64,000 bases of DNA, from the NCBI GenBank assembly GCA_025360605.1, contig JANYBV010000009.1, forward strand, positions 1 through 64,000, written 5' to 3'. Position 1 is the first letter of the stretch; every line of letters begins with the position of its first letter. Positions 20,087 to 29,283 of the stretch are shown here, one piece after another. A program made the translations under genes and the position numbers. The stretch comes from Alphaproteobacteria bacterium. GTDB lineage: Bacteria; Pseudomonadota; Alphaproteobacteria; Rickettsiales; SXRF01. The notes beneath the pieces were generated by a model. That model worked only from the letters and a program-made list of their open reading frames with translations. It did no database searches and had not been told where the DNA came from.

Positions 20087-21526
20087 ATGAGGCGGCTCTC
20101 TGCTTTATACCAAAGTGTAATATATCGGATTCAATCCTTTCCTCTGTGGCTCAGTTTCCTGATTGTTGCAACCGTGTTGCAGACATTCAGCCTGATGGAA
20201 TACCGGTCTGCATTAATGTACCGGCACGGCGCACAGCGTTTTTTCCATGTCGCCCATTTAGCCAACAGCGTGCTGGGGCATCCGGACACACTGCCGATCA
20301 GCTTCCTCACGTTGGCTGGCGGTTCTTCCATGCGGCACGATCTGGACTACATTAATGCGGCGTGCCCTACATTTTCTGAGGCTGATTTTCAGCGCTTGTG
20401 TAAGCGGGATACGGCGGCTAGTCCTAAAACATTCGGCGAATTACTGGCGATAAAGTTGGAGCCAGAAAAGACTTTTCCCTTTGTTTCACGTCCCGAGGCG
20501 GCACATTATTCACCCGTTGGCTATCTGCCCTTCGTAGTGCCGCTTGTTGTTGGATTGTGGTTACAATTGCCGCCTGAAATATTGCTGCATGGGTGTATTA
20601 TTGTGAACGCAATGCTATCCATTGCTCTGGGGGCGCTGGTGCTTCGTATTTTACCTTTCATGCACGCCCCCATATATTTTTTGCTGCTGCTGCCATCTTC
20701 TTTCAATATCCGCAAACTTGTGATGCCGGATGCCCTGATGATGAATCTGGCTTTTTTACTATTGGCGTTGACATTACGTTATAGGGCGCACCCCATAGTG
20801 CTTTCCCTCGGGCGCAAGCTATTTTTGGTGGCACTGGCGATTGTGGCAAGTGTGACGAAAGTGGCTTTTTTTCTGACCCCGTTAGTATATGCGCTGATTC
20901 CTTCGCGTTGCTTTGGTTCTGGCCGTAATAAAATAATGTGGGTAACGGGCAGTGTAATCGGAGGTATCATCGTAGCAATGGCATGGAATATCTATGCAGC
21001 GCAGCAGTTTTATGCGGATTTTGCTTCGGCTGATGTAGGTTTTGTACTGACGCACCCACTGGAAAGTATCCGGTTGATTTACAGCCCGTTCTGGTCGGCT
21101 GACGTATTTTTTGATCGCATCTGCAATGACATGCTTTCGTGGAACTGGAACTGGATGCATGATCCATGGCTGGCGGGAGTATTTATTCTGCCATTGCCGC
21201 TTCTGGCTCTGGTACGGCCGGCCGGTCAGGCGTCTGTTTTATTTACAGGGTGGGAGCGGTTGTTCCTGCTGGGGGTTTTTATGCTTACATGGGCGGTCAT
21301 TATGATTACCATGCTGGGGCATCTGGGGGCAGGTGTAAACGAGGGGGCTCTGCGACTTAATGGTGTTATTCAGGGACGTTATATGGTGCCGGTACTGCCT
21401 TACCTGCTGGCGGCAATGTATTCAGTCATAACACCGCATAAAATGGTTCTAGCCCATTTAAATAATCTATTATATATCTATGCTTTTATTAGTTTAATCA
21501 TCCTCAATTATTACAATTTGAATTAA
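20087..21526 (+). CDS. Polytopic membrane protein, DUF2142/GT-C-like, unknown function
   Basis: The 479-residue product has about ten or more hydrophobic segments, the first at residues 18-38. A large periplasmic-type loop follows (residues 45-150), with HYSPVGYLPFVVP near residue 143, and a late QGRYMVPVLPYLLAAM stretch. That layout and the late QGRY-P motif recall DUF2142 and GT-C glycosyltransferases, but I do not recognise a catalytic motif with confidence. It lies between pccB and pccA, four bases before pccA, with which it may be co-transcribed. Confidence 0.6.
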   Translation: MRRLSALYQSVIYRIQSFPLWLSFLIVATVLQTFSLMEYRSALMYRHGAQRFFHVAHLANSVLGHPDTLPISFLTLAGGSSMRHDLDYINAACPTFSEADFQRLCKRDTAASPKTFGELLAIKLEPEKTFPFVSRPEAAHYSPVGYLPFVVPLVVGLWLQLPPEILLHGCIIVNAMLSIALGALVLRILPFMHAPIYFLLLLPSSFNIRKLVMPDALMMNLAFLLLALTLRYRAHPIVLSLGRKLFLVALAIVASVTKVAFFLTPLVYALIPSRCFGSGRNKIMWVTGSVIGGIIVAMAWNIYAAQQFYADFASADVGFVLTHPLESIRLIYSPFWSADVFFDRICNDMLSWNWNWMHDPWLAGVFILPLPLLALVRPAGQASVLFTGWERLFLLGVFMLTWAVIMITMLGHLGAGVNEGALRLNGVIQGRYMVPVLPYLLAAMYSVITPHKMVLAHLNNLLYIYAFISLIILNYYNLN

Positions 21527-21530
21527 GGTT

Positions 21531-23528
21531 ATGTTTGAAAAAATCCTGATTGCGAACCGTGGTGAAATTGCCGTACGCATTATGCGCACCTGCAAAAAAA
21601 TGGGCATTAAGACGGTGGCCATTTATTCTGAAGCTGATACCAACTCGCTGCATGTGCGCGAAGCGGATGAAGCAATTTATATAGGGCCGTCGCCGTCCAT
21701 CAAAAGTTACCTCAATATTGACAACATCATGATGGCAATTGCCAGCACTGGTGCACAGGCAGTGCATCCGGGCTACGGCTTTCTCTCCGAAAATGCCGAG
21801 TTCGCCCGCCGCTTGGAAGCGGCCGGTGTCACACTGATCGGCCCGTCACCCACCGCGATCAAATTGATGGGCGATAAAATCGAATCGAAAAAAATCGCCG
21901 AAGCAGCCGGTGTCAACAAAGTGCCCGGCACACTCGATGTCATTAAATCCGAAGACGAAGCCCGCAAAGTCGTCGAACAAATCGGCTATCCTGTGATGAT
22001 TAAGGCTGCTGCTGGTGGCGGCGGCAAAGGCATGCGCGTGGCGCGCAACGATAAAGAGCTGGTCGATGGTCTGAAGTCCTCTTCCAATGAAGCGGCATCC
22101 AGCTTTAAAGATGGCCGCGTATTCATTGAGCGTTTCTTTGAAAACCCGCGCCATATCGAAATTCAGGTGCTGGCTGATAAACACGGTAATACGCTATGGC
22201 TGGGCGAGCGCGAATGCTCCATTCAGCGCCGTCACCAGAAGGTGATTGAAGAAGCGCCAAGTTCGTTCCTTGACGAAACCACCCGCCGCGCCATGGGCGA
22301 GCAGGCGGTATCCCTCGCCAAGGCCGTGGGGTATTACTCCGCAGGCACGGTGGAATTCATCATGGATGCCGACAAGAAATTCTACTTCCTTGAAATGAAT
22401 ACCCGCCTGCAGGTGGAGCATCGCGTTACCGAACTGGTGACGGGTATCGACCTCGTGGAACAGATGATCCGCATCGCGTACGGCGAAGCATTATCCTTCA
22501 CTCAGAAGGATGTGAAGCTACATGGCTGGGCGATGGAAGCGCGCATGTATGCGGAAGATCCGAAGCGTGGCTTTTTGCCATCGACGGGCCGCATCACTCG
22601 TTATTCTGAACCGCAATTCCTTGAAAACGTCCTCATCGACACCGGCATCTATGAAGGTGGCGAGGTCAGCATGTTCTATGATCCGATGGTGGCGAAGGTA
22701 TGTTCATCCGGTGAAACGCGTGACGAGGCAATCGCTACGATGAAAGAAGCGCTGGCGGCCTATATCATTGAAGGTATCTCGCATAACGGCAGCTTCTTGG
22801 AAGCGATTTTGAGCCATCCGCGTTTTGCCTCCGGCGATATTTCCACCAACTTCATTGAACAGGAATATCCGGGTGGATTCATCGGTGCCGAACTGACATC
22901 CGAAACGACCAAGATTTTCTTGGGCGTTGGTTTGTCAGTGTTTCTGCGTGATGCGGAACGTGCGGCGAAAGTCAGCGACCAGCTTCCGGGCCGCGAACGT
23001 GCCATTGGCGCACGCTGGGTGGTGAATGTGGACGGCGAGGATTTCCCCGTCTATGTCCGCCACGATCAGGACGAGGGCTACTTCATAACCCATAACCGCA
23101 AGCTCATCGCTGTGAAAACGTCATGGCAGTTGGGACGGCGTCTGTTTCAGGGCACTATCAACGGCGGCAAGCCGGTTTCGGTGCAGCTCAAACCGCTGGA
23201 GGAGGGCTATCTGCTCACCTACGGTGGTTCTGACATTATCGTTAAAGTCCGTACGCCGCGCGTGGCCGAGCTGGCGCAGTTCATGCCGAAACCGCAGGAC
23301 CGCAGCAAAAAAGATTCACTGAAAGCGCCGATTGCCGGTCTGATTGTGGCGATGAAGGTGAAGGAAGGCCAGCAGGTGAAAGCCGGTCAGGAACTGGTAG
23401 TAATCGAGGCGATGAAAATGGAAAACGTCATTTACGCCGATGTCGATACTATCATCAAAAAAGTCTGCGTCGCTGACAAGGAAAGTGTATCGGTTGATCA
23501 GGTGCTGATCCAGTTTGCCGCCGCATAA
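21531..23528 (+). CDS. pccA: Propionyl-CoA carboxylase alpha subunit (biotin carboxylase plus BCCP)
   Basis: This subunit carboxylates its own biotin using ATP and bicarbonate. Residues 1-450 are the biotin carboxylase (KILIANRGEIAVRIMRTCKKMGI; AAAGGGGKGMRVARND for ATP; ERECSIQRRHQKVIEEAPS; EMNTRLQVEH). The C-terminal biotinyl domain has the acceptor Lys in EAMKMEN at about residue 629. The 665-residue length suits PccA. It starts four bases after the membrane-protein gene, and the dCTP deaminase gene follows by 25 bases. Confidence 0.93.
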   Translation: MFEKILIANRGEIAVRIMRTCKKMGIKTVAIYSEADTNSLHVREADEAIYIGPSPSIKSYLNIDNIMMAIASTGAQAVHPGYGFLSENAEFARRLEAAGVTLIGPSPTAIKLMGDKIESKKIAEAAGVNKVPGTLDVIKSEDEARKVVEQIGYPVMIKAAAGGGGKGMRVARNDKELVDGLKSSSNEAASSFKDGRVFIERFFENPRHIEIQVLADKHGNTLWLGERECSIQRRHQKVIEEAPSSFLDETTRRAMGEQAVSLAKAVGYYSAGTVEFIMDADKKFYFLEMNTRLQVEHRVTELVTGIDLVEQMIRIAYGEALSFTQKDVKLHGWAMEARMYAEDPKRGFLPSTGRITRYSEPQFLENVLIDTGIYEGGEVSMFYDPMVAKVCSSGETRDEAIATMKEALAAYIIEGISHNGSFLEAILSHPRFASGDISTNFIEQEYPGGFIGAELTSETTKIFLGVGLSVFLRDAERAAKVSDQLPGRERAIGARWVVNVDGEDFPVYVRHDQDEGYFITHNRKLIAVKTSWQLGRRLFQGTINGGKPVSVQLKPLEEGYLLTYGGSDIIVKVRTPRVAELAQFMPKPQDRSKKDSLKAPIAGLIVAMKVKEGQQVKAGQELVVIEAMKMENVIYADVDTIIKKVCVADKESVSVDQVLIQFAAA

Positions 23529-23553
23529 CCAGCCTGATTAAGGGAGTGGGCCG

Positions 23554-24759
23554 ATGAGTAGCGTTGCCAGTATTGCCGTATCCGAAACACCTGCGCGCGC
23601 ACGCGATATGGGCACAGGTATTCTGCCAAGCCAGCGCATCAAGGAAATGTTATTGGGCGGTGACATCAAGCCTTCCGAGACCACACACTCCATCCTCGAA
23701 GATCAGATTCAGCCAGCCAGTCTTGATTTACGGTTGGGTTACTATGCCTATCCGGTGGATACTAGTTTTCTCCCCGGGCGTGGCGTCAAGGTGCTGGACA
23801 AAATGCGCCAGCTTGATGACCATTTCGATAATTTTAAAATTGATTTGCGCTCTGGTGCCGTGCTTGAAAAAGGTAGGGTGTATGTGATTCCACTCTTGGA
23901 GACGATCAATCTGAAAAGCGAAGTCGCGGCGTTTGCCAATCCCAAAAGTTCAACAGGCCGCCTTGATATTTTAACGCGCCTGATCGCGGATGAAGCGACC
24001 CATTTCGATCAGGTGGAAGAGGGTTATAAAGGCCAGCTCTATGTCGAAGTGGCACCGCGCAGTTTCAGCGTCGTGGTAAAAACAGGCACCCGCCTCAATC
24101 AGTTGCGTTTTTCACGCGCACGCGGCAAAGCACCCACGCCGATTAATGCGTCGGACTGGGACCTGCTGTTGAACGAAGGCCAGATTATCGACTCTAACGA
24201 CCAGACCAAAAAAACGCGCACCAGCCACAAAACGGGCATGCTGCCTTTCACCGTGGACCTCATTGGCGACGGGGGAGAAAACGCCCTGATTGGCTGGCGC
24301 GCGAAGAAACACACACGCCGTGTTGATCTCGATCGCCGCGACTATGACCCAATGGATTTCTGGGAGCCGCTCTATTTCCGCAAAACATCGTCACTCATTC
24401 TCGATCCCGATGAATTTTATATCCTGATGACCAAAGAGGCAATTGCCGTGCCGCCCGCCTATGCAGCCGAGATGTTGCCGTATGACACGCGGGCAGGGGA
24501 ATTCCGCGTGCATTACGCCGGATTTTTTGACCCGGGGTTTGGCTGGAACGCAACCACCAAAAAAGCAGGCAGCAGCCGTGGCGTACTCGAAGTGCGTTCG
24601 CATGAAGTGCCGTTCCTGCTGGAGCATGGCCAGACGGTGGGCTGGTTGCGCTATGAGCGTATGTCGGAAGCGCCCGACAGCTTATATGGTCAGGAGATTG
24701 CCTCCAATTATCAGGGACAGAGCCTAAAACTTGCCAAACAGTTTCGCCCGATCGCATAA
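23554..24759 (+). CDS. 2'-deoxycytidine 5'-triphosphate deaminase, two-domain form
   Basis: The enzyme deaminates dCTP to dUTP for thymidylate synthesis. The 401-residue product matches the long alphaproteobacterial type with a DCD N-terminal domain (GILPSQRIKEMLL, DQIQPASLDLRLG, FANPKSSTGRLDILTRLIAD) and a second dUTPase-like half near PYDTRAGEFRVHYAGFFDPGFGW. The first 20 residues are variable. GGGAGTGG lies before the ATG. Confidence 0.85.
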   Translation: MSSVASIAVSETPARARDMGTGILPSQRIKEMLLGGDIKPSETTHSILEDQIQPASLDLRLGYYAYPVDTSFLPGRGVKVLDKMRQLDDHFDNFKIDLRSGAVLEKGRVYVIPLLETINLKSEVAAFANPKSSTGRLDILTRLIADEATHFDQVEEGYKGQLYVEVAPRSFSVVVKTGTRLNQLRFSRARGKAPTPINASDWDLLLNEGQIIDSNDQTKKTRTSHKTGMLPFTVDLIGDGGENALIGWRAKKHTRRVDLDRRDYDPMDFWEPLYFRKTSSLILDPDEFYILMTKEAIAVPPAYAAEMLPYDTRAGEFRVHYAGFFDPGFGWNATTKKAGSSRGVLEVRSHEVPFLLEHGQTVGWLRYERMSEAPDSLYGQEIASNYQGQSLKLAKQFRPIA

Positions 24760-24905
24760 GGTTTTTACGCCTCACAACTCATTGATTTATATTTTCTATA
24801 TGGCTGTCAAAAAACTGTCATGTGTTGCAATCTGCGTGTCATGCAATGTTCATTACCCCTTGGCATGTTTGGGGCGTATGATGATAGAAAGTGATGGAGG
24901 ATACG

Positions 24906-25163
24906 ATGAGTGAACCAGACGCGAAAACAAACGAAGCGGCCAAGCCGGTAGAATTCAAACCGATGGAAGTGTCGTTGTCGTACAAAGGGCCGGATTTCAA
25001 AACGCTTGCCATTGGCGGTGGTATGCTGGCGGGGGTAGCACATGCTATTTCCGGCGCGGCACATGCGGCTCCGGCGGCACTGGGAACGATGGTTCCGGCA
25101 GCAGCTCCCGTGATTGTCCCCGAGGTTGTTGCCGCAACGGCTATGTCAACGATGATGGTGTAA
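24906..25163 (+). CDS. Small Ala-rich hypothetical protein
   Basis: From ATG 24906, with GGAGG eight bases upstream, the product has 85 residues. The first half is polar ([25 protein letters not shown]). The second half is hydrophobic and Ala/Gly/Pro-rich (residues 36-85) and could be membrane-associated. I do not recognise a family. Its last 23 bases overlap the 3' end of the convergent lipB. Confidence 0.6.
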   Translation: MSEPDAKTNEAAKPVEFKPMEVSLSYKGPDFKTLAIGGGMLAGVAHAISGAAHAAPAALGTMVPAAAPVIVPEVVAATAMSTMMV

Positions 25164-25791
25164 ACACGCGGTTGAAATGCTCTTTCAATACCGCATCAAC
25201 TTCCTGCATGCTGGCGTTGATGCCCAATGCTGCTAGTGATGTAACGCCGAAATTATCAATCCCGCACGGCACGATTCCCGTATAATGCGATAAGTCAGGA
25301 TGCACATTCAGTGAAATGCCGTGAAACGTCACCCACTTGCGGATACGGATGCCGACTGCGGCAATTTTGGATTCAGCACCACTAGCATCCATCACCCACA
25401 CACCGACGCGCCCCTCACGCACAAAACCATGCACGCCGAAATGTGCTAAACTGTCGATAATCCATTGCTCTAGATGCTGTACATAGGCGCGGACATCCAT
25501 GGCATTGCGGTGTTTAAGGTCAAGCATGACGTACGCTACGCGCTGGTTGGGCCCATGATAGGTAAACTGGCCGCCGCGTCCGGCGCTGTAGACAGGAAAG
25601 CGTGTGCTGTCGATTAGATCACCTGCCTTGGCGCTGGTTCCCGAGGTGTAAAGGGGGGGGTGCTCAAGCAGCCACACCCATTCGGGTGCTGTTTGCGCTA
25701 ATATTCCGCTGACGCGGGCCTCCATCTGCTCCATTGCCAGTGGATATTCAGTAAGTCCCTGAGAAATAGTCCATTCTATCAGTTTTGGCAT
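25141..25791 (-). CDS. lipB: Octanoyl-[ACP]:protein N-octanoyltransferase
   Basis: LipB moves octanoyl groups from acyl carrier protein to lipoyl domains, the first step of lipoate synthesis. The 216 residues show [36 protein letters not shown], the catalytic-Lys region [22 protein letters not shown] and the Cys region [14 protein letters not shown]. The partner lipA is at 52915. The gene converges on the small gene at 24906. Confidence 0.95.
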   Translation of the reverse strand: MPKLIEWTISQGLTEYPLAMEQMEARVSGILAQTAPEWVWLLEHPPLYTSGTSAKAGDLIDSTRFPVYSAGRGGQFTYHGPNQRVAYVMLDLKHRNAMDVRAYVQHLEQWIIDSLAHFGVHGFVREGRVGVWVMDASGAESKIAAVGIRIRKWVTFHGISLNVHPDLSHYTGIVPCGIDNFGVTSLAALGINASMQEVDAVLKEHFNRVFTPSSLT

Positions 25792-25947
25792 CGCGGATAA
25801 GCAGGTGGCAAGGGTTAAAAACAGGTGATAACGAGGAAATATACCGTAATGCTTGCCAAAACAATAATATTTGCTACACCTCTACTCCCCGTAAGGGGAA
25901 ACAATGTTCGAAGATTGCAAAATCCCGCTTGCGGATTTTGCGTGTGT

Positions 25948-26032
25948 GCGGTCGTGGCGGAATTGGTAGACGCACTACCTTGAGGTGGTAGCTCCGCGAG
26001 GAATGGAAGTTCGAGTCTTCTCGACCGCACCA
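25948..26032 (+). tRNA. tRNA-Leu(GAG)
   Basis: A class II tRNA of 85 bases including an encoded CCA. The acceptor stem GCGGTCG/CGACCGC is perfect. The anticodon stem CTACC/GGTAG holds the loop TTGAGGT with anticodon GAG at 26.0 kb (25982-25984). A long variable arm and the T-loop GTTCGAGTC are present. It lies just left of the recombinase cassette, so it could be linked to element integration. Confidence 0.96.
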
Positions 26033-26078
26033 TAACTTATTATTGTAAGACAGTAATATGGCTATTACCCTGTGAGCC

Positions 26079-26102
26079 GCGCTATTCCGGCGGTCTTTTT
26101 TG
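26079..26102 (+). terminator. Possible terminator after tRNA-Leu
   Basis: An imperfect stem of GAGCCGC with GGCGGTC surrounds a short loop and is followed by six T. It would end the tRNA-Leu transcript. Pairing includes a bulge or G-U pairs, so confidence is moderate. Confidence 0.45.
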
Positions 26103-26195
26103 AACATGGGACGGGAGATAATAAAAAGAGGGTAAGAACAGTGGGATTCCGGCTGGTTCTCTCTGTTTGGTATTTGGGCAGTCCCGTTTGCGGAG

Positions 26196-27839
26196 TTAGT
26201 TGAAGCCGAGAAGGCGTTTCTGCTCAGGCCATGCCAACGGCAGGTCAATGCGCGCCACCAGCTTTTCAAGGTTGAGATCGATGGGCTGCTGACCTGAGGC
26301 GATGGATTTCATAATGCCGGGGTCAAGGAAGGCAAGTAATAATCGTTTGTTGATATAGCTCTTGTCGACACCCTCGCGCGCTGCGATTTCAGTAATACGC
26401 TTTACCTTTCCAGATAGCAGCTCCTGGAACCAGACATGTGCGCGGCGGGTGGTTTTGATTAATGTCTGATCCATTCTGGCCGGGCCGCTAGCATCAATCA
26501 CCAGCCGCATCTCAATGCCCCGCCGCTTCATCTGTATGGGGATGTCACGGATGATGGTAACGGCAAGTGCATTGTGATCTGCAGGCACAAGCGATGCCAA
26601 CGACAGTGTCAGGCGGATGCTATCTTCTTGTAACTCCACCCGCTGGACAAAACGGTCAATCAACCCTGTGTCATCGGCCTGAACATTTCCGGCAGCCTGA
26701 ATGACGGCAGGCGTGTGATTGGATTTGATCCCAGCATCCTGCAGGGCAGTGGTAAGAGCAGAGCGATTATCAAGAATCGTTTTCGTAGCCTTCATAACCG
26801 TCTGTTCAACCTCCTGTGCCGGGAGACGCCAGCTATTAGGTGACTGAGCTTTCGTTCCGGTCATCAGGCTGTTAGAGATGTAATAGCGGTACCGCCGTCC
26901 TTGTTTGACCGCATGGCTGGGTGTAAGCCGGTTACCAGATGCATCAAACAATTTGCCAATGAGCAGGCTGGGACAGGTCTTTCGTGGATGACCATCTTTC
27001 CCCGGCCCCTGGGCGGTCAGTTGCTGCTGCACCTGTTCCCATAGAGTCTGATCGATAATGGCTTCGTGCTGGCCGGGGTAGCATGTACCCTGATGCCGGA
27101 TCTGCCCGATATAGATCGGATTTGAAAGCAGTTTATAAATGGCACCGCGCGTCATGAACTGCCCTCCGGGACGCGAGGAGTGCTTTCTGGATTTGGACCG
27201 TATGTTTTCCCGGACCATCTCCTCCTGCAGCAAACGCACATTGCCCAGTTCCAGATAACGCTGGAATATAATACGGACGGTTTTGGCTTCTTCGTCATTA
27301 ATCACCAGCTTGCGGTCAACCACATCATAGCCAAGCGATAATACGCCGCCCATCCACATGCCCTTCTTCTTTGATGCAGCGATCTTGTCCCGGATGCGCT
27401 CGCCGGTGACCTCGCGCTCGAACTGGGCAAAGGATAATAGCACGTTCAACGTAAGCCTGCCCATGGAGGTGGTGGTATTAAATTGCTGCGTGATAGAGAC
27501 AAAGGACACATTATGCTTGTCAAACACATCGACCATCCGGGCGAAGTCATGCAGGGAACGTGATAGGCGGTCCACCTTATAGACGACAATGACATCTATC
27601 TTTCCGGCTTCAATATCCTCCATCAATTGTTTAAGTGCCGGGCGGTTGACATTGCCACCACTGAATCCGCCATCGTCATAGTGCGTCTTGATCATCTGCC
27701 AGCCTTCATGCTTCTGGCTGGTTATGTACGCTGCGCAGGCTTCCCGCTGCGCATGCAGGGAGTTAAATTCTTGCTCCAGTCCCTCTTCGGTGGATTTACG
27801 GGTATAAATGGCGCAGCGCAGTACCTGCTTCGTGCTCAT
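26196..27839 (-). CDS. Large serine recombinase (resolvase/invertase family)
   Basis: This is a 547-residue site-specific recombinase. The resolvase domain is at the N-terminus: nucleophile S16 in IYTRKSTEEG, then SLHAQREACAAYI, DGGFSGG-type sequence, VVYKVDRLSRSLHDF and FAQFEREVTGERIRDKI. A Recombinase domain with AIYKLLSNPIYIGQIRHQG follows around residue 230. The start overlaps the upstream DUF2924 gene by four bases. The three-gene cassette (DUF3489-DUF2924-recombinase) is known from alphaproteobacterial mobile regions. Its far side abuts a broken cas1, so it probably caused or accompanied loss of the left part of the CRISPR-Cas locus. Confidence 0.93.
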   Translation of the reverse strand: MSTKQVLRCAIYTRKSTEEGLEQEFNSLHAQREACAAYITSQKHEGWQMIKTHYDDGGFSGGNVNRPALKQLMEDIEAGKIDVIVVYKVDRLSRSLHDFARMVDVFDKHNVSFVSITQQFNTTTSMGRLTLNVLLSFAQFEREVTGERIRDKIAASKKKGMWMGGVLSLGYDVVDRKLVINDEEAKTVRIIFQRYLELGNVRLLQEEMVRENIRSKSRKHSSRPGGQFMTRGAIYKLLSNPIYIGQIRHQGTCYPGQHEAIIDQTLWEQVQQQLTAQGPGKDGHPRKTCPSLLIGKLFDASGNRLTPSHAVKQGRRYRYYISNSLMTGTKAQSPNSWRLPAQEVEQTVMKATKTILDNRSALTTALQDAGIKSNHTPAVIQAAGNVQADDTGLIDRFVQRVELQEDSIRLTLSLASLVPADHNALAVTIIRDIPIQMKRRGIEMRLVIDASGPARMDQTLIKTTRRAHVWFQELLSGKVKRITEIAAREGVDKSYINKRLLLAFLDPGIMKSIASGQQPIDLNLEKLVARIDLPLAWPEQKRLLGFN

Positions 27840-28285
27840 GCTGCCCCCTTCCTCAATCCGAAGAATAAGGGGCCAGACCAGCGCGTGCCGGTGATGGCGC
27901 GTGCTACTTTCGAGAGTGAGCGGTAGTGCTTGCCATTACACTGCACGCCTTTTTCCAGTACAATGACCTCATAGGTCACACCATGCCATTCGCGTAGCAG
28001 CCGCGTGCCAGGTTTTATGGTAAGCGCAGGAACCGCCCCCTGCCGTCCCGCCGATGCATCGTCAGGCGCCTTTTCCAGCCAACGCCGCGTGGCTGAATCC
28101 AATCCGCCAGATACATTTTCCTGCATGCGGTAGGCAATGGCCCGGATCATGAGCTGACGGCTGATGCCAGCCGGTGGGGCGTTGCCATACAGCTTCCGCC
28201 ATTGTTCCACTAGCGCGGGACGGTCAAGGTCAGGAAGGCCTGCCAGTTCACCGGCAAGCCTCCCTGCATCGATAGTGCGTTTCAC
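27836..28285 (-). CDS. DUF2924 domain protein
   Basis: A 149-residue protein with the DUF2924 pattern: LPDLDRPALVEQWRKLYGNAPPAGISRQLMIRAIAYRMQE near the start and GTRLLREWHGVTYEVIVLEKG followed by YRSLSKVARAITGTRWSGPLFFGL at the end. The function is not known; it regularly accompanies this type of serine recombinase. It overlaps both neighbours by four bases, so the three genes form one translation-coupled unit. Confidence 0.85.
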   Translation of the reverse strand: MKRTIDAGRLAGELAGLPDLDRPALVEQWRKLYGNAPPAGISRQLMIRAIAYRMQENVSGGLDSATRRWLEKAPDDASAGRQGAVPALTIKPGTRLLREWHGVTYEVIVLEKGVQCNGKHYRSLSKVARAITGTRWSGPLFFGLRKGAA

Positions 28286-28539
28286 AGGCGGCTCACGCTG
28301 CCCGTAATACGATAGACCCGTCCGCGTTCTTCTTTTTCGGAGGTGACGGTAAGGCCAAGTTTCTTTTTGATAACGCCGGACATCATGCCGTGGATGCTAT
28401 GTCGCTGCCAGCCCGTCGCCTTGGCCATTTCATCGATGATAGCACCGGTGGGACGCTGAAGCAGTGCTAGTATTTTTGCCTTCTTTGAATCGCCTGTAAT
28501 ATTCTTCGGCTCTACAGCCCTTGCGGAGGATGAGCGCAC
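28282..28539 (-). CDS. DUF3489 domain protein (small winged-helix-like)
   Basis: The 85-residue product contains KKAKILALLQRPTGAIIDEMAKATGWQRHSIHGMMSGVIKKKLGLTVTSEKEERGRVYRI, the DUF3489 pattern, which looks like a small DNA-binding winged helix. The only starts in frame are non-ATG (GTG at 28539), and I see no good ribosome binding site upstream, so its 5' end may have been cut at the junction with cas1. Confidence 0.8.
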   Translation of the reverse strand: MRSSSARAVEPKNITGDSKKAKILALLQRPTGAIIDEMAKATGWQRHSIHGMMSGVIKKKLGLTVTSEKEERGRVYRITGSVSRL

Positions 28540-28575
28540 ACGTTTGTCGCGCGCCTGCCCATAACTGCGGGTTTA
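28540..28575. other. Junction between recombinase cassette and cas1 remnant
   Basis: Homology to the DUF3489 gene ends near 28540 on the minus strand, and recognisable Cas1 sequence begins on the plus strand near 28570 (the codons for GLHHCNRQN). In-frame cas1 reading upstream of this hits a TGA at 28531-28533. The breakpoint therefore lies within about 30 bases. I could not identify an inverted or direct repeat marking it. Confidence 0.65.
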
Positions 28576-28878
28576 CACCACTGCAATCGTCAGAACTCCA
28601 TGCCGCTGGCGGATGACTTGATCGAGCCATTCCGCCCACTGGTAGATCACATGGTGCATGAGTTAGCGAAGGAAGAAATTAAGGAACTTGGGCGCGAACA
28701 GAAACAAACCCTTGCGGGGATTCCTCTGGTTGATTGCACTGTAGAGGGTGAAACCTCGCCGCTGGGGGTTGCTATACTCAGGACTGCCACGAGCCTTGCC
28801 AATTCCTACAGAGAGCGCCGCAATCTATTGGTGCTGCCCGACAGCCTGTTTCCACCGAAACAAGCATGTCTAATGTAA
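28570..28878 (+). pseudogene. cas1: Truncated cas1 (type II), C-terminal third only
   Basis: Cas1 is the integrase that adds spacers. The remaining roughly 100 codons read GLHHCNRQNSMPLADDLIEPFRP and continue to LVVLP-like sequence; this is the C-terminal part of type II Cas1, with the metal-binding His and Asp regions. The N-terminal domain and the conserved Glu of the active site are missing, so it cannot be a working integrase. An internal ATG at 28600 would allow a 92-residue fragment. It overlaps cas2 by 13 bases. Confidence 0.88.
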
Positions 28879-29210
28879 TGCAACAACTAAGCGCGTACCG
28901 TATTATGTGGCTCATTTGCATGTTCGACCTGCCTGTGACGGAGGGCGATGAGCGTAAAAAAGCCACACAGTTCAGAAATGATCTGCTCGACGAAGGGTTC
29001 GAGATGGCGCAATTTTCGGTCTATATGCGCCACCTTCCGAGCCGCGAAAAGGCAGATGCACTCACCAAACGGTTGATTGCCAGAGTACCGCCGGATGGCA
29101 AGGTGAGTATCATTATAATTACGGATAAGCAGTTTGGGGAAATCACTTCGTATCGTAATTTAAAGCCCCAATCGCCCGCAAAAAAACACGATCAACTAGT
29201 GCTATTATGA
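28866..29210 (+). CDS. cas2: CRISPR-associated Cas2 (type II)
   Basis: Cas2 is the dimeric scaffold of the Cas1-Cas2 spacer-integration complex. The 114 residues include YRIMWLICMFDLPVTEGDERKKA with the conserved Asp at position 21, then FRNDLLDEGFEMAQFSVYMRH and a VSIIIITDKQFGEI strand. It is intact and lies 73 bases before the CRISPR array. Without a full Cas1 it has no obvious local partner. Confidence 0.93.
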   Translation: MSNVMQQLSAYRIMWLICMFDLPVTEGDERKKATQFRNDLLDEGFEMAQFSVYMRHLPSREKADALTKRLIARVPPDGKVSIIIITDKQFGEITSYRNLKPQSPAKKHDQLVLL

Positions 29211-29283
29211 GTAATACAATGCAGTTTAATGAAAGGAGAAATGGCCCAAATCACTTATTTCTAAATAACTTAGGCCAATACCT

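Noticed and set aside
29211-29283. tracrRNA or anti-repeat in the gap between cas2 and the array
   Set aside because: I looked for sequence complementary to the repeat and found none in this gap. It may have been lost with cas9.
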